Shown here piece after piece: positions 53,319 to 62,576 of a stretch of DNA of 64,000 bases. Origin of the DNA: Akkermansia muciniphila (GTDB lineage: Bacteria; Verrucomicrobiota; Verrucomicrobiia; Verrucomicrobiales; Akkermansiaceae); the NCBI GenBank assembly GCA_945874895.1, contig CAMCIC010000002.1:124001-188000 (forward strand), given 5' to 3'. The notes below the pieces were generated by a model. That model saw nothing but the letters and a program-made list of their open reading frames with translations, was not told the DNA's origin and did no database searches. Position 1 is the first letter of the stretch. The number at the start of each line of letters is the position of its first letter. Both the position numbers and the translations under genes were made by a program.

Positions 53319-54239
53319 ATGAAAATTCTCATCACCGGAGGTTCCGGCTTTATTGGTTCACACATTGCTGAACATTTTCAAACTAGCGCAGAAGAGATCC
53401 GAGTGCTCGACAACTATCGGACGGGATACGCCAAGAATCTATCAGGTCTGCGTGCCAACGTCATCAACGGATCCATCACAGATCGTTCACTGGTTCGACA
53501 AGCCGTTCAAGGCATCGACTACATTTTCCATATGGCCGCGCTAGTCAGCGTGCCCGAGTCCATGAGCAAGCCTGGCGAATGCGTGGACATCAATGTTCAG
53601 GGCCTGCTGCATGTTCTGGAAGAAGCTTCAGCCGCAGGTGTGAAAAAAATCGTTTTTGCTTCATCGGCTGCCGTCTACGGAGACAACCCCATCGTGCCAA
53701 AACTCGAGACCATGCTACCCGAGCCAAAGAGCCCCTACGCCATTACCAAACTCGATGGCGAATACTACCTGGACCTCTATCGGCGCGAAGGGAAAATCCA
53801 AAGCACATCGATCAGGTTTTTCAACGTCTTCGGGCCGCGGCAGGATCCCAAGGGTGCCTATGCCGCAGCCGTGCCGATCTTCATGGAAAAGGCTTTACGG
53901 CACGAGGATATCACCATTTTCGGTGATGGAGGTGCCACGCGTGACTTCATCTATGTGAAGGACATCGTGGGAGCCTTGGCTTTTGCTGCGCAGCACGAGA
54001 TGCATGGAACGTTCAATGCGGGCTACGGTGGGCAAATTACGATCAAAGACCTCGCGAACCAGATTGTTTCTGCAGCCGGCAGCAGATCGAAGATCGTGCA
54101 TCTCGCCGAGAGACCGGGCGATGTGCGGCACTCCCGAGCCAGTGCGGATCAGTTGCGCGCTGCGGGGTGGCGGCCGCAGCATACTCTGGAAGAGGGACTC
54201 GCGGCGACGCTGGATTATTTCCGATCCCAGCTCGGATGA
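53319..54239 (+). CDS. NAD-dependent nucleotide-sugar epimerase (GalE/WbpP-like)
   Basis: The 306-residue short-chain dehydrogenase has the NAD motif ILITGGSGFIGSHIAEHF, the serine in ASSAAVYGDNP and the catalytic YAITKLD (Tyr-x-x-x-Lys). RFFNVFGPRQDPKGAYAAAVPIF and FGDGGATRDFIYVKDI follow. It most resembles UDP-Glc/UDP-GlcNAc 4-epimerases. It is 22 bp after the kinase gene and ends 1 bp before the convergent TolC-type gene. It likely completes the salvage set. Confidence 0.88.
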   Translation: MKILITGGSGFIGSHIAEHFQTSAEEIRVLDNYRTGYAKNLSGLRANVINGSITDRSLVRQAVQGIDYIFHMAALVSVPESMSKPGECVDINVQGLLHVLEEASAAGVKKIVFASSAAVYGDNPIVPKLETMLPEPKSPYAITKLDGEYYLDLYRREGKIQSTSIRFFNVFGPRQDPKGAYAAAVPIFMEKALRHEDITIFGDGGATRDFIYVKDIVGALAFAAQHEMHGTFNAGYGGQITIKDLANQIVSAAGSRSKIVHLAERPGDVRHSRASADQLRAAGWRPQHTLEEGLAATLDYFRSQLG

Positions 54240-55613
54240 TCAAAACGAGCCCCCCAGAGCGAGGTGAAGATCCATGCGGTTTTGCAAGCGCTCATTTTTC
54301 AGCCGGATCAATGCGGAGCGCGCATTATTGGCGCGGCGTTGTGACTCGAGCACCGAGAGGATATCCACCCCATCGATGCCTTCAGAATAATCCCTCTCGG
54401 CCTGCCTTTCCGCTAGTGCCGCTTGCTCGACCTCTTTCTGCAAGTAGCCTTCTTGATCGGTGAGCGATGACTCAGCTGCGATCGCAGTCTCCACCTCGCG
54501 AAATGCCTCCAAGGCAAGTTGGGCGTAATCGTGAATCGCAGCTTGGTTGCGATGCACCGCCTCCCTCACATCCGATTCCAAAGCACCACCCGCATACAAG
54601 GCCTGCGTGAGATTGGCGCTGATGCTGGTGGCGAGATCGGTGGGATTGAGCAAACGCGAGATGGTCGCTCGGTTGATGGAAGCACTGCCCAGCAGAGAAA
54701 GGTTCGGCAAAAGATTTTTGCGTGATGCACTGGCCCTTCGTGCCGCTGCGAGAATGCGCGCACGCGATGCTTGAAGGTCAGGACGTCGCTCGATCAGTTG
54801 CGCCGGTAGTCCCATGGGGATTTTCTTATGAATCACGGGCAACTCACGACCTGGTTGATACGTGGTAGACGGGTATCTGCCTAACAGAACTTCCAACGCA
54901 CGGATGGCATTATCTCGCTCCAGCTCCCGGGCCTTGGCTAAACGCTGCGCGGCCGAGACGTTACTACGGCCGAGCTGCACATCCAGTGCTCTCACATTCG
55001 GCACGCCCGCTTTGTAATTGCGTTCGATGATCCGAAGATTTTTTTCAAAAGAGTCGCGCGTGGTTTGCGCCAGCGCGAACTGCTGCTGCGCGCTAATCAG
55101 ATTGCAATAACTCTTGGCCGTGACAGCTGCCAGTGACAGACGCGCACCGCGCAGATCAGCCACGGCCGCTTCATAATCAGCCGCTACTGCGCGATTCATA
55201 TCCCGCAACCGCCCCCACAAGTCTGGTTCCCAAGACGAAGCAATCGTTAGACCGTAGCGTTCAGAACTACCCGCATCGGAATCGGCAGCACTGCCGCTCG
55301 CACCTGCGGTCAATCGGGGCAAAAGCGTGGCACGTGATTGCACGGTCCATTCTTTGGCCGCCTGCAGCCGTGCGGCGGCAGCTTGTAGATCGCGATTGTG
55401 AGCCTGCGCTTCCATCACCGTCTCACGCAATCTGACATCAGAAAATTGCTCGAGCCAGCCCTGCGCGATGTCTTGATTGTTCTGCTGATGAGCGGACTGC
55501 CACACGGAAGGAGAATGGATCTTGAGTGAATCCTGTCCCCGCGGGAGATGCGCCAAGCCGCAAGAGGAGACGACCAGAGTCGCACAAAGACCGTGCCATA
55601 ACCGTATTTCCAT
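54240..55613 (-). CDS. TolC/NodT-type outer-membrane efflux lipoprotein
   Basis: This forms the outer-membrane channel of a tripartite efflux pump. The 457-residue protein has a lipoprotein signal (CATLVVSSC) and the two-repeat OEP structure. Family phrases include EQFSDVRLRETVMEAQAHNRDLQAAAARLQAA, SSWEPDLWGRLRDMNRAV, PAQLIERRPDLQASRARILAA, and ALEAFREVETAIAAESSL. No RND pump or adaptor gene is next to it; it faces the epimerase and is 100 bp from mazG. It may serve pumps encoded elsewhere. Confidence 0.92.
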   Translation of the reverse strand: MEIRLWHGLCATLVVSSCGLAHLPRGQDSLKIHSPSVWQSAHQQNNQDIAQGWLEQFSDVRLRETVMEAQAHNRDLQAAAARLQAAKEWTVQSRATLLPRLTAGASGSAADSDAGSSERYGLTIASSWEPDLWGRLRDMNRAVAADYEAAVADLRGARLSLAAVTAKSYCNLISAQQQFALAQTTRDSFEKNLRIIERNYKAGVPNVRALDVQLGRSNVSAAQRLAKARELERDNAIRALEVLLGRYPSTTYQPGRELPVIHKKIPMGLPAQLIERRPDLQASRARILAAARRASASRKNLLPNLSLLGSASINRATISRLLNPTDLATSISANLTQALYAGGALESDVREAVHRNQAAIHDYAQLALEAFREVETAIAAESSLTDQEGYLQKEVEQAALAERQAERDYSEGIDGVDILSVLESQRRANNARSALIRLKNERLQNRMDLHLALGGSF

Positions 55614-55713
55614 CGCCTCAGAACCTAGCGGAAAATGTCGATTTCACAAGAACAACGTGCAAAACGGAGGACCAGATCTAGGTGAGAACCATCCAGTTCC
55701 CATTCGTGGCACT

Positions 55714-56523
55714 TCATTTTTTCTGTCCTTTTGCATTCTGCCACCGATCTTCCATTTCCTCGAGACTCGCCTCTTCCAGCGACAAGCCTGACTCACGCAG
55801 CAATTTTTCCATGGCGGCAAATCTATGCTCAAATTTCCGATTGGCTTGCGCCATCAAAACTTCTGGGTCCATGTTGCGAACGCGCGCCAGATTGACCAAG
55901 CTGAATACCAGATCTCCCCACTCTTCCGCAAAAGCCTGCTCGTCCCCCCGCTCCCATTCATCGGACAATTCGCGCATTTCCTCCTCCACCTTGGCCATCA
56001 CGCCCGCAGCATCAGGCCAGTCAAATCCTACTTTTGAGGCTTTTTTTTGCAACTTCATCGCGCGCAATAGAGCAGGCAAGCCTCTCCCGACCCCATGAAG
56101 GTAAGGGCGATCCTGCTCCCCTTTTTCCGCCCGCTTGATGGCATCCCACTGCGCGAGCACGCCATCTGTGCTACTCACCCGGGAGTCACCAAAGACATGC
56201 GGATGCCGATGCACCAATTTGTCGGATATGGCCGCCGCCACATCATCGAGTTGAAAATCTCCCCGCTCCGAAGCCAATTCACTATGAAAAACTACCTGCA
56301 GCAGCAGGTCACCCAACTCCTCCCGCATGTGAACTAGATTCCCGCTGCGAATGGCATCCACGCACTCGTAGGCTTCTTCGATCAAGTTGCTGATCAGAGA
56401 CTCGTGCGTTTGTTCGGCATCCCACGGGCATCCGCCTGGCGCACGCAGTCGATGCATGATGGCCCTGAGCCTCTCGATCTGGCGGCTTGGCTCTTTGCAG
56501 TGCATCATCGTTTCATCGTCCAT
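55714..56523 (-). CDS. mazG: Nucleoside triphosphate pyrophosphohydrolase MazG
   Basis: It hydrolyses (d)NTPs to monophosphates and PPi for housecleaning and stress control of ppGpp. The ATG at 56523 (MDDETMMHCKEPSRQ) gives 269 residues; the track start is a TTG. Both MazG repeats are complete: APGGCPWDAEQTHESLISNLIEEAYECVDAI ... REELGDLLLQVVF and VEEEMRELSDEWERG ... EEWGDLVFSLVNLAR. These are the two-domain form. It is upstream of the TolC-type gene on the same strand. Confidence 0.95.
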   Translation of the reverse strand: MDDETMMHCKEPSRQIERLRAIMHRLRAPGGCPWDAEQTHESLISNLIEEAYECVDAIRSGNLVHMREELGDLLLQVVFHSELASERGDFQLDDVAAAISDKLVHRHPHVFGDSRVSSTDGVLAQWDAIKRAEKGEQDRPYLHGVGRGLPALLRAMKLQKKASKVGFDWPDAAGVMAKVEEEMRELSDEWERGDEQAFAEEWGDLVFSLVNLARVRNMDPEVLMAQANRKFEHRFAAMEKLLRESGLSLEEASLEEMEDRWQNAKGQKK

Positions 56524-56718
56524 GCCCGTAATTGCCAAATTCCACGATCCACCGCAAGTGCAACTGCATTTTTCCTAAGCAGGAAATCCACCAAGGAGAA
56601 AAACGTCTGTCTTTACGGGGTAACCGACAAACCATTCGATGGAAGTTGGGAATGTGGGCAGAATCAGCACCACGGCCCATCACCAAAGTTCTCAAAGGCA
56701 TCGATGACGCATGGTCAC

Positions 56719-56751
56719 AAAAAAACCTCGAATCCGTGAGGAATCGAGGTT
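56719..56751 (-). terminator. Terminator after tRNA-Asn
   Basis: On the minus strand AACCTCGA pairs with TCGAGGTT around a 12-base loop, followed by TTTTTTT. It begins 5 bp past the tRNA 3' CCA and would end a tRNA-Pro/tRNA-Asn transcript. Confidence 0.75.
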
Positions 56752-56756
56752 CTTTA

Positions 56757-56831
56757 TGGCTCCGGTTCTAGGATTCGAACCTAGGACCTAATGGTTAACA
56801 GCCATCCGCTCTACCGCTGAGCTAAACCGGA
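56757..56831 (-). tRNA. tRNA-Asn (anticodon GTT)
   Basis: The cloverleaf reads TCCGGTT (acceptor), GCTCAGCGGTAGAGC (D arm), GATGGCTGTTAACCATT (anticodon arm, loop CTGTTAA), CTAGGTTCGAATCCTAG (T arm), then AACCGGA, discriminator G and an encoded CCA; 75 nt. It reads Asn AAC/AAU codons. It is 86 bp after tRNA-Pro on the same strand. Confidence 0.95.
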
Positions 56832-56892
56832 GTTAAAGTGCCTTATCGTCTCCCGTAAGGCGCGGGCGAAGTTGCTGATTTTTTTACTGTTA

Positions 56893-56910
56893 GGCAAGAA
56901 AATTTTGCAA
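56893..56910. repeat. 18-bp repeat upstream of tRNA-Asn
   Basis: GGCAAGAAAATTTTGCAA on the plus strand differs in one base from GGCAAGACAATTTTGCAA at 57031-57048, upstream of tRNA-Pro. It is a possible shared promoter element or remnant of tRNA-gene duplication. Confidence 0.55.
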
Positions 56911-56917
56911 CAAATGT

Positions 56918-56994
56918 TGGTCGGGGCGGCCAGATTCGAACTGACGACTTCCTGCTCCCAAAGCAGGCGCTCTACCAGGCTGAGCTACGCCCCG
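56918..56994 (-). tRNA. tRNA-Pro (anticodon TGG)
   Basis: The acceptor is CGGGGCG, then D arm GCTCAGCCTGGTAGAGC and anticodon arm CCTGC-TTTGGGA-GCAGG with anticodon TGG. A variable loop, T arm CAGTTCGAATCTG, CGCCCCG, discriminator A and encoded CCA follow; 77 nt. It decodes Pro CCA and by wobble other CCN codons. Confidence 0.95.
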
Positions 56995-57030
56995 AACGGG
57001 GCGGCGACTGTCTACGAATCACGACAAATT

Positions 57031-57048
57031 GGCAAGACAATTTTGCAA
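57031..57048. repeat. 18-bp repeat upstream of tRNA-Pro
   Basis: It matches 56893-56910 in 17 of 18 positions and lies 36 bp upstream of the tRNA-Pro 5' end, where -35-like promoter elements are expected. Confidence 0.55.
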
Positions 57049-57102
57049 ATCATCAAAAATAAACCTGAGTCGGGTCGGGATCCACCGCCCGCAGGAATGC
57101 CA

Positions 57103-57729
57103 TCACCCGCGAATGAAGTAACTCAGGTTCTCCAGTTCGGACGCGAGGTCGACACTATTGACCACAATTTCCTTGGGCACTTCCAGCACAGCAGGCGAGA
57201 AGTTCAAAACACCCTGAATGCCGGCTCTCACCAATCGGTTCGCGACGCCTTGGGCGAACTCGGCCGGCACGCACAGAATGGCAAGGCGCACCGGGTTTTG
57301 CGCCAAAAAAGTTTCCATCTCTTCTTCCAGATAGAGCGGAACATGAACACCCCGATTGCGTGCGGCAGCAGGATCCGCATCAAAGGCAGCCACTACCTCA
57401 AAGCCTTCCTTTTGAAAGCCTTGGTAACGCAACAACGCCGATCCCAGATTGCCCGCACCCACCAGAATCACGGGCTGCAACTTTTCCTGCCGTAAGGCAT
57501 CACGCAAGGCGCTCACGAGCGTCTCCACAGGATACCCCAAGCCTCGGGTTCCCCATTGCCCAAGGTAAGTGATGTCTTTTCTCAGCTGCGAAGAATTCAC
57601 TCCGGCGGCTTTGGCCAAGGTGCCGGAACTAACGGTTTCGATCCCGTTGTCCGCCAGACGCTGCAAACAGCGCAGGTAGGTGGAAAGTCGGTAGATGACT
57701 TTCTTCGGGATGATGTTTCTGTCCGACAT
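57103..57729 (-). CDS. rex: Redox-sensing transcriptional repressor Rex
   Basis: Rex senses the NADH/NAD+ ratio and represses fermentation and respiration genes when NAD+ is high. The 208-residue protein has the winged-helix domain (residues 1-80, IPKKVIYRLSTYLRCLQRLADNGIETVSSGTLAKAAGVNSSQLRKDITYLGQWGTRGLGY). The Rossmann domain carries the NADH motif VILVGAGNLGSALL and the AAFDADP loop. It is 21 bp after rpoD on the same strand, so it may be co-transcribed. I looked for a TTGTGAAATATTTCACAA-like operator near sdh and ctaA and saw none. Confidence 0.95.
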   Translation of the reverse strand: MSDRNIIPKKVIYRLSTYLRCLQRLADNGIETVSSGTLAKAAGVNSSQLRKDITYLGQWGTRGLGYPVETLVSALRDALRQEKLQPVILVGAGNLGSALLRYQGFQKEGFEVVAAFDADPAAARNRGVHVPLYLEEEMETFLAQNPVRLAILCVPAEFAQGVANRLVRAGIQGVLNFSPAVLEVPKEIVVNSVDLASELENLSYFIRG

Positions 57730-57750
57730 GGGGAGAAATCTCCGTAAACG

Positions 57751-59889
57751 TTATGCGCCGGGAAGTTCGATGAAACCTTCCAGCTTGCGAATGCGTGTGG
57801 GGTGACGCATCTTGCGAAGAGCCTTCGCCTCGATCTGACGAATCCGCTCGCGCGTGACCTGGAACTGGCGGCCCACTTCCTCCAGCGTTCGCGAGTAGCC
57901 ATCCTTGAGACCGAAACGCTGCTCCAAAACCTCACGCTCCCGTTCGGTGAGGCTGTCCAGCACATCCTTGATTTTGTCTTTAAGCATCGAAAAGCCCGCT
58001 TCCTCCATCGGATTGTCAGCGGACTTGTCTTCGATGAAGTCACCAAACGACGTATCGTCGCTATCCCCCACGGGTGCTTGCAATGAAATCGGCTGTTGCG
58101 CCATTTTTAATACGGCACGCACACGCTCCACCGGCAAATGGATTTCCTCAGCGATTTCCTCTGGCGATGGTTCGCGGCCGTATTCCTGGACCAACTGCTT
58201 CTGCACACGCATGAGCTTGTTGATGGTCTCGATCATATGCACCGGAATGCGGATCGTGCGGGCCTGGTCGGCAATCGAGCGAGTGATGGCTTGGCGGATC
58301 CACCAAGTCGCGTAGGTAGAAAACTTGTAGCCGCGTCGATACTCGAATTTCTCGACCGCTTTCATCAACCCCATGTTTCCTTCTTGGATCAAGTCGAGGA
58401 ACGAAAGACCGCGGTTGGTGTATTTTTTCGCAATCGAAATCACCAAGCGCAGGTTCGCTTCGACCATTTCCGTTTTGGCTTTCAAGGCCATCTTCATCCA
58501 GTGGCGCAGTTGGGCATGGGCTTCATCGAAGGTCTCGATGGTATGCCAAGCGTGTTGCTGCAGCTCGCGCACGATGTTCTGCGTAGCCTTATCGTCAGCA
58601 TTGGTCTGGATCTTGCGGCCGTATTTCCAGAACTTTTGCTGGTATTCGTCCACTCTCTCGCAGAAATCCTCAATGATCTTCTGCTTGAAGTAAAACTTCA
58701 CATAGTGACGATTGAGATTTGAGATGTTCTTGGCGAACTCCTCTTGAAGTTTTTTCAGCCCACGAGGATTCTTGGCCGTCATCTGGCGGAACAGGTCATC
58801 GTTCTCCGCATGCATCGCTTTCAGCTGATCACATAGACGGGGCAAGCCCTTCATGTAGCGCTCACGACTTTCAATCTTTTTATCAAGAATCACGCGATCG
58901 AATCGCTCCTTGCCTTTGAGCAACTTGTCCGCCAGATCGAGATAGTCGAGATGCATGAAGCCGAACTGGTGCAAATGTCGTGCGACCTCGATTTCAGCAT
59001 CCTCGATGCGCTTGCTGATTTCCACTTCCTGTTCGCGCGTCAGCAATGGTACTTGGCCCATCTGCTTGAGATACATGCGCACTGGGTCGTCAAGAATATC
59101 GAGCTTCTGCTCCCCTTTCGAGTCGTCCTCATCGAGTTCGCTTTCGTCGCCACGGCGATCTTTGAAACGATCGACCTCAGAGGCATCGATGATGTCAAAT
59201 TCCATCGAACGCAACTGATCCATGATCGCCTCGACATCGTTAGGATCTACGATGTTGTTAGGCAGAATCTCATTGATGTCATCGTAGGTCAGGTATTCCT
59301 GTTCCTTGGCGAGCTTAATGAGTTCACGAATTTTTTCCTGAATTTCCGGGGTGTGGATGCGAGGTTTGTCCTTCCCACCTTTTTTGCCGGTTTTTTTGAC
59401 CTCCACGGGCGCTTCCACCGCAGTGACGGCAGTCTTGGAAGATTGGGGATTCGCGGGGGTGGAATCTTTCTTTTTGCGATCGGTGGGAGCGGTCGCTGCG
59501 GTTTTGGTCGCTGCGGTTTTGGTTGCAGCGGATTTCGGCTCAGCGGTTTTGGTCGTCGCTTGAGCAGCCTTTGTGGCCGGTGCCTTTTTCGTCACAGCAG
59601 CAGCGGATTCTTTTACCACAGGTGCCACTTTCGCAGGTGCCTTCACCGCCGATTTGGCAGGAGTTTTCTTAGCGACTTTCGCAACTGGTTTTTGGCGAGC
59701 CAACGGGGCAGACTTCGACGGCTGTTTTGCAGGTGTTTTGGATTTGACCGCTACTGGTTTCGCTTGGCCGACACCTTTGCTCTTCACAGCCACTTTCTTT
59801 TTAGCGGATGGAGCTACCTTCGCGGCGGATTTAGAGCCTGCGGGGGTGGATGATTTGGTCGGCTTGAGAGGTGCTTTCTTGGTTGCCAT
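57751..59889 (-). CDS. rpoD: RNA polymerase primary sigma factor with long Lys/Ala-rich N-terminal tail
   Basis: This is the housekeeping sigma-70. The ATG giving [14 protein letters not shown] yields 712 residues. Regions 2-4 are complete: region 2 ([60 protein letters not shown]), region 3, and region 4 ([15 protein letters not shown] ... [30 protein letters not shown]). Region 1.1 starts near residue 180 ([29 protein letters not shown]) and is followed by an acidic stretch. Before it is a tail of about 175 residues made of K/A/P/T repeats, absent from E. coli RpoD and like the tail on the DksA-like protein at 2476-3564. Confidence 0.96.
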   Translation of the reverse strand: MATKKAPLKPTKSSTPAGSKSAAKVAPSAKKKVAVKSKGVGQAKPVAVKSKTPAKQPSKSAPLARQKPVAKVAKKTPAKSAVKAPAKVAPVVKESAAAVTKKAPATKAAQATTKTAEPKSAATKTAATKTAATAPTDRKKKDSTPANPQSSKTAVTAVEAPVEVKKTGKKGGKDKPRIHTPEIQEKIRELIKLAKEQEYLTYDDINEILPNNIVDPNDVEAIMDQLRSMEFDIIDASEVDRFKDRRGDESELDEDDSKGEQKLDILDDPVRMYLKQMGQVPLLTREQEVEISKRIEDAEIEVARHLHQFGFMHLDYLDLADKLLKGKERFDRVILDKKIESRERYMKGLPRLCDQLKAMHAENDDLFRQMTAKNPRGLKKLQEEFAKNISNLNRHYVKFYFKQKIIEDFCERVDEYQQKFWKYGRKIQTNADDKATQNIVRELQQHAWHTIETFDEAHAQLRHWMKMALKAKTEMVEANLRLVISIAKKYTNRGLSFLDLIQEGNMGLMKAVEKFEYRRGYKFSTYATWWIRQAITRSIADQARTIRIPVHMIETINKLMRVQKQLVQEYGREPSPEEIAEEIHLPVERVRAVLKMAQQPISLQAPVGDSDDTSFGDFIEDKSADNPMEEAGFSMLKDKIKDVLDSLTEREREVLEQRFGLKDGYSRTLEEVGRQFQVTRERIRQIEAKALRKMRHPTRIRKLEGFIELPGA

Positions 59890-60049
59890 ATGGTTGTGAT
59901 ATCCAGTCAATCAGTGGGGACAGGAGAAAATTTGGACAAAATTCACCTATGTTAGGGGCTTGCCGGACGGCGAGCGGGGCGGATGCTACATGATGCGGCA
60001 AAAATTGTCAAGGTAGAACGAAGGAAAATCAAAAAAACTCAGGGTGGGC

Positions 60050-60823
60050 TCAACGTGTGACCCCGCGCGAGGAACCTTCCACAAATGCAATCAAAGAATG
60101 GACGTGCGGATGAGCCGCAGCCGATGTGGCTTTGAGCGAACTGATCGCGACTGACATGTTGATGTCTTTTTTCAAAAACAGCCGTTTGTAAGCAGACTTT
60201 AAGGCGCGGATATCGTCCTCGCTGAAGCCGCGCCGCTGCAAACCCACCACGTTCAATCCACGGGTGGATGCTGGATTGCCATCGACAATCATAAAAGGTG
60301 GAATGTCCTGTACGATTTTGGAACAGCCTCCCGTGATCGAATGCTCGCCTACCCGACAAAATTGATGAACTGCGGTCAATCCTGAGATGATCGCATGATT
60401 CCCCACCACCACATGTCCCGCCAAAGTAGCGTTGTTCGACATGATGATGTGATCGCCGAGTTGGCAATCGTGAGCGACATGGGAATAGCAAAGGAACAGA
60501 TTGTGGTTGCCGATGCGAGTTGGGATTTCCGCGTGGGTGCCTCGATGCACCGTGGTGTTTTCTCGGAAGACATTCGAGTCACCGATCTCCAAATGCGTCG
60601 GTTCACCGATGTATTTGAGATCCTGGGTTTTCCCCCCGATCATGGCAAAGGGGAAAAACTCATTTTCCTTGCCGATCCTGCAGGGTCCGTCCATCACCAC
60701 ATGGGAATGCAGAACGCAGCGATCACCCAGCACCACGTGATCGCCAATCACACAATAAGGACCGATCTTCACATCAGCACCGATTTCAGCGCGTGGGGAA
60801 ATAATGGCGGTGGGATGAATCAC
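60050..60823 (-). CDS. lpxA: Acyl-ACP--UDP-N-acetylglucosamine O-acyltransferase
   Basis: This is the first enzyme of lipid A synthesis; it moves a hydroxyacyl chain to UDP-GlcNAc. The 257-residue protein starts at GTG (MIHPTAIISPRAEIG). Left-handed beta-helix hexapeptide repeats follow (VKIGPYCVIGDHVVLGDRCVLHSHVVMDGP). The catalytic histidine is in CYSHVAHDCQLGDHIIMSNNATLAGHV, and the C-terminal helical domain completes it (LQRRGFSEDDIRALKSAYKRLFLK). It indicates an LPS-bearing outer membrane. lpxB, lpxD and fabZ are not adjacent. Confidence 0.95.
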   Translation of the reverse strand: MIHPTAIISPRAEIGADVKIGPYCVIGDHVVLGDRCVLHSHVVMDGPCRIGKENEFFPFAMIGGKTQDLKYIGEPTHLEIGDSNVFRENTTVHRGTHAEIPTRIGNHNLFLCYSHVAHDCQLGDHIIMSNNATLAGHVVVGNHAIISGLTAVHQFCRVGEHSITGGCSKIVQDIPPFMIVDGNPASTRGLNVVGLQRRGFSEDDIRALKSAYKRLFLKKDINMSVAISSLKATSAAAHPHVHSLIAFVEGSSRGVTR

Positions 60824-60869
60824 GGCAAGAAAATGTCAGTGGGATGATGAGAAAACAGGAACTCAGGCG

Positions 60870-61592
60870 CTAGCGCCCATCAGCCAAGCGAGCCGCCAGC
60901 ATTTCCGGCAGACCAGCATCGATGATTTTCTGTTGGGTCTTCGCAATATCGTATTCCAAGCGGCGGAACACCAACAGCTTGGATTCCTGGTCATAGATCG
61001 CGTAACAAGCACGCCAGTCACCATCGCGAGGTTGTCCCACCGAACCTACATTGATAAAATACTTCGAGCCCGGCTCGATCACGATCGTCCCCGCAGGAAC
61101 CTCGTGGACCTTGGAGTCCTTGACGTAGACGCGCGGCACATGGGTGTGACCGTGAAAACAAACCTGGGTGAACTGATAAGAGAAGTTCGACATCGCATCA
61201 AAGCGATTCGTCACGTAGTTCCAGTGCGTCGGTTGATCGAGAGTGCTGTGAACAATGGTGAAATCGGATACCTGCCGCACCATGCGCAGCTTGCGCAACC
61301 ACTCGCGCTGTTCCTCCGTAAGCTGTTGCCGCGTCCACATCAGGGCACGGGCCGCCGTGGGATTCATCGAATCCAGCGAGTGATCGCCTGAGGCATCCTC
61401 ATCGTGATTGCCCTTCACGACGGGACAGTTCATCGATCGTACCAATTCCAAGCACTCCGCAGGATTGGCATTGTAACCGACCAAGTCCCCCAAACACACA
61501 AAGTCCGTGCAACCTTGTTCACGGGCATCGGCAACCACCACCTCGAGGGCTTCGAGGTTGGCGTGAATGTCACCAAAAAGAGCTACGCGCAT
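60870..61592 (-). CDS. Metallophosphoesterase (YfcE/MJ0936-like phosphodiesterase family)
   Basis: The 240-residue protein has all dinuclear-metal motifs: LFGDIHANLEALEVV (D-x-H), CLGDLVGYNANP (G-D), VVKGNHDEDA (G-N-H-D) and CFHGHTHVPRVY (G-H-T-H). An EPGSKYFINVGSVGQPRD segment is typical of the family. It would cut phosphodiester or phosphomonoester bonds; substrate unknown. It lies 46 bp upstream of lpxA on the same strand. Confidence 0.9.
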   Translation of the reverse strand: MRVALFGDIHANLEALEVVVADAREQGCTDFVCLGDLVGYNANPAECLELVRSMNCPVVKGNHDEDASGDHSLDSMNPTAARALMWTRQQLTEEQREWLRKLRMVRQVSDFTIVHSTLDQPTHWNYVTNRFDAMSNFSYQFTQVCFHGHTHVPRVYVKDSKVHEVPAGTIVIEPGSKYFINVGSVGQPRDGDWRACYAIYDQESKLLVFRRLEYDIAKTQQKIIDAGLPEMLAARLADGR

Positions 61593-61682
61593 GAGTTACA
61601 GATGATTGGACGGCGCAAGATGCAGGAAATCCGCCGCACCTGTCGAGCCAAACCGCACGATGAAGCAAAAAAAATGATTGTC

Positions 61683-62573
61683 TCAACGGGATGATGCGCG
61701 CGACTGCAGTAGGGAAATCGCATGATCCACACCTGCGGTGGGCAACAACTCCGCGTTGTTCTGCTTGTAAATCGTCAGCATGCGCAAAGCCGTGGACTCA
61801 TCCGCAAAACATCGTTTCACCAAATCCATCGTTGGGGCAGCATGGGGTTGCGACCATTCCAAAACAAACAGGAGGCAACACAGGGTATCCACCCGATTGC
61901 GATCGCGTTCAAACAGTTGGCGCGCTAACAGCAGCGCATCATTTTGCCGACCCTCGACGCGGGCGAGACTATACAACCAAGCACGGGCCTCGAAGTTCCT
62001 CGCTTTGCCCGTTTTCCAGGCCTTCTCATAAGCCTCGGCGGATTTCGCGTAGTTAGGATATTTCTCCGGGGTGCCGTAAAAACGCCCCAAGCTGGACAGC
62101 AGCGTCCAGTCATCGGGATTGTTCAAGACCCCTCGCTCCAAAAAGGCCCGACCTTTGAGCACATAGGCTCGGTGCGAGGCTTCTTGCCGCGCCGCGGGCC
62201 AGTCTTCCCGCTCCTTGCAATCCATGGCCGCATTGTAGGCCATGTGCCATGCACCCACATCCCAATAATACGAGGTCCGCGGTTGCAAGGCCACGATCAA
62301 GGAAAACTGATCGGTGAGCTTCACCCAGTCGCGTTTTTCAAATGAACCGTAGGCCGCAAGATTCAAAAAAGTCGCCACTACCGTGCGCAATCCACCCAGC
62401 GAGACCGTCGCGCAGGTTTGCCCGATCTTTTCCCGCACCCCCACCTCTAGCGGACGCCACAAAAGCCCGTCCCGCTCGAAGGCACTCTGCGTCCGCTCCT
62501 CCCAAGGCGCCTTGACCCACCCCGCGAGCAGCAGGGTAGTCGATACCACCAGTATGTTGCGCCACAGTTTCAT
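61683..62573 (-). CDS. TPR-like membrane-associated protein of unknown function
   Basis: The ATG at 62573 gives MKLWRNILVVSTTLLLAGWVKAPW and 296 residues; the track start is a TTG one codon earlier. After the N-terminal helix there are TPR-like helices, visible at YYWDVGAWHMAYNAAMDCK, RAFLERGVLNNPDDWTLLSSLGRFYG and SAEAYEKAWKTGKARNFEARAWLYSLARVEGRQNDALLLARQLFE. It starts 3 bp after the stop of the ABC permease gene, so it is in the same operon. It could be an accessory protein of that exporter. Confidence 0.72.
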   Translation of the reverse strand: MKLWRNILVVSTTLLLAGWVKAPWEERTQSAFERDGLLWRPLEVGVREKIGQTCATVSLGGLRTVVATFLNLAAYGSFEKRDWVKLTDQFSLIVALQPRTSYYWDVGAWHMAYNAAMDCKEREDWPAARQEASHRAYVLKGRAFLERGVLNNPDDWTLLSSLGRFYGTPEKYPNYAKSAEAYEKAWKTGKARNFEARAWLYSLARVEGRQNDALLLARQLFERDRNRVDTLCCLLFVLEWSQPHAAPTMDLVKRCFADESTALRMLTIYKQNNAELLPTAGVDHAISLLQSRASSR

Positions 62574-62576
62574 CAA

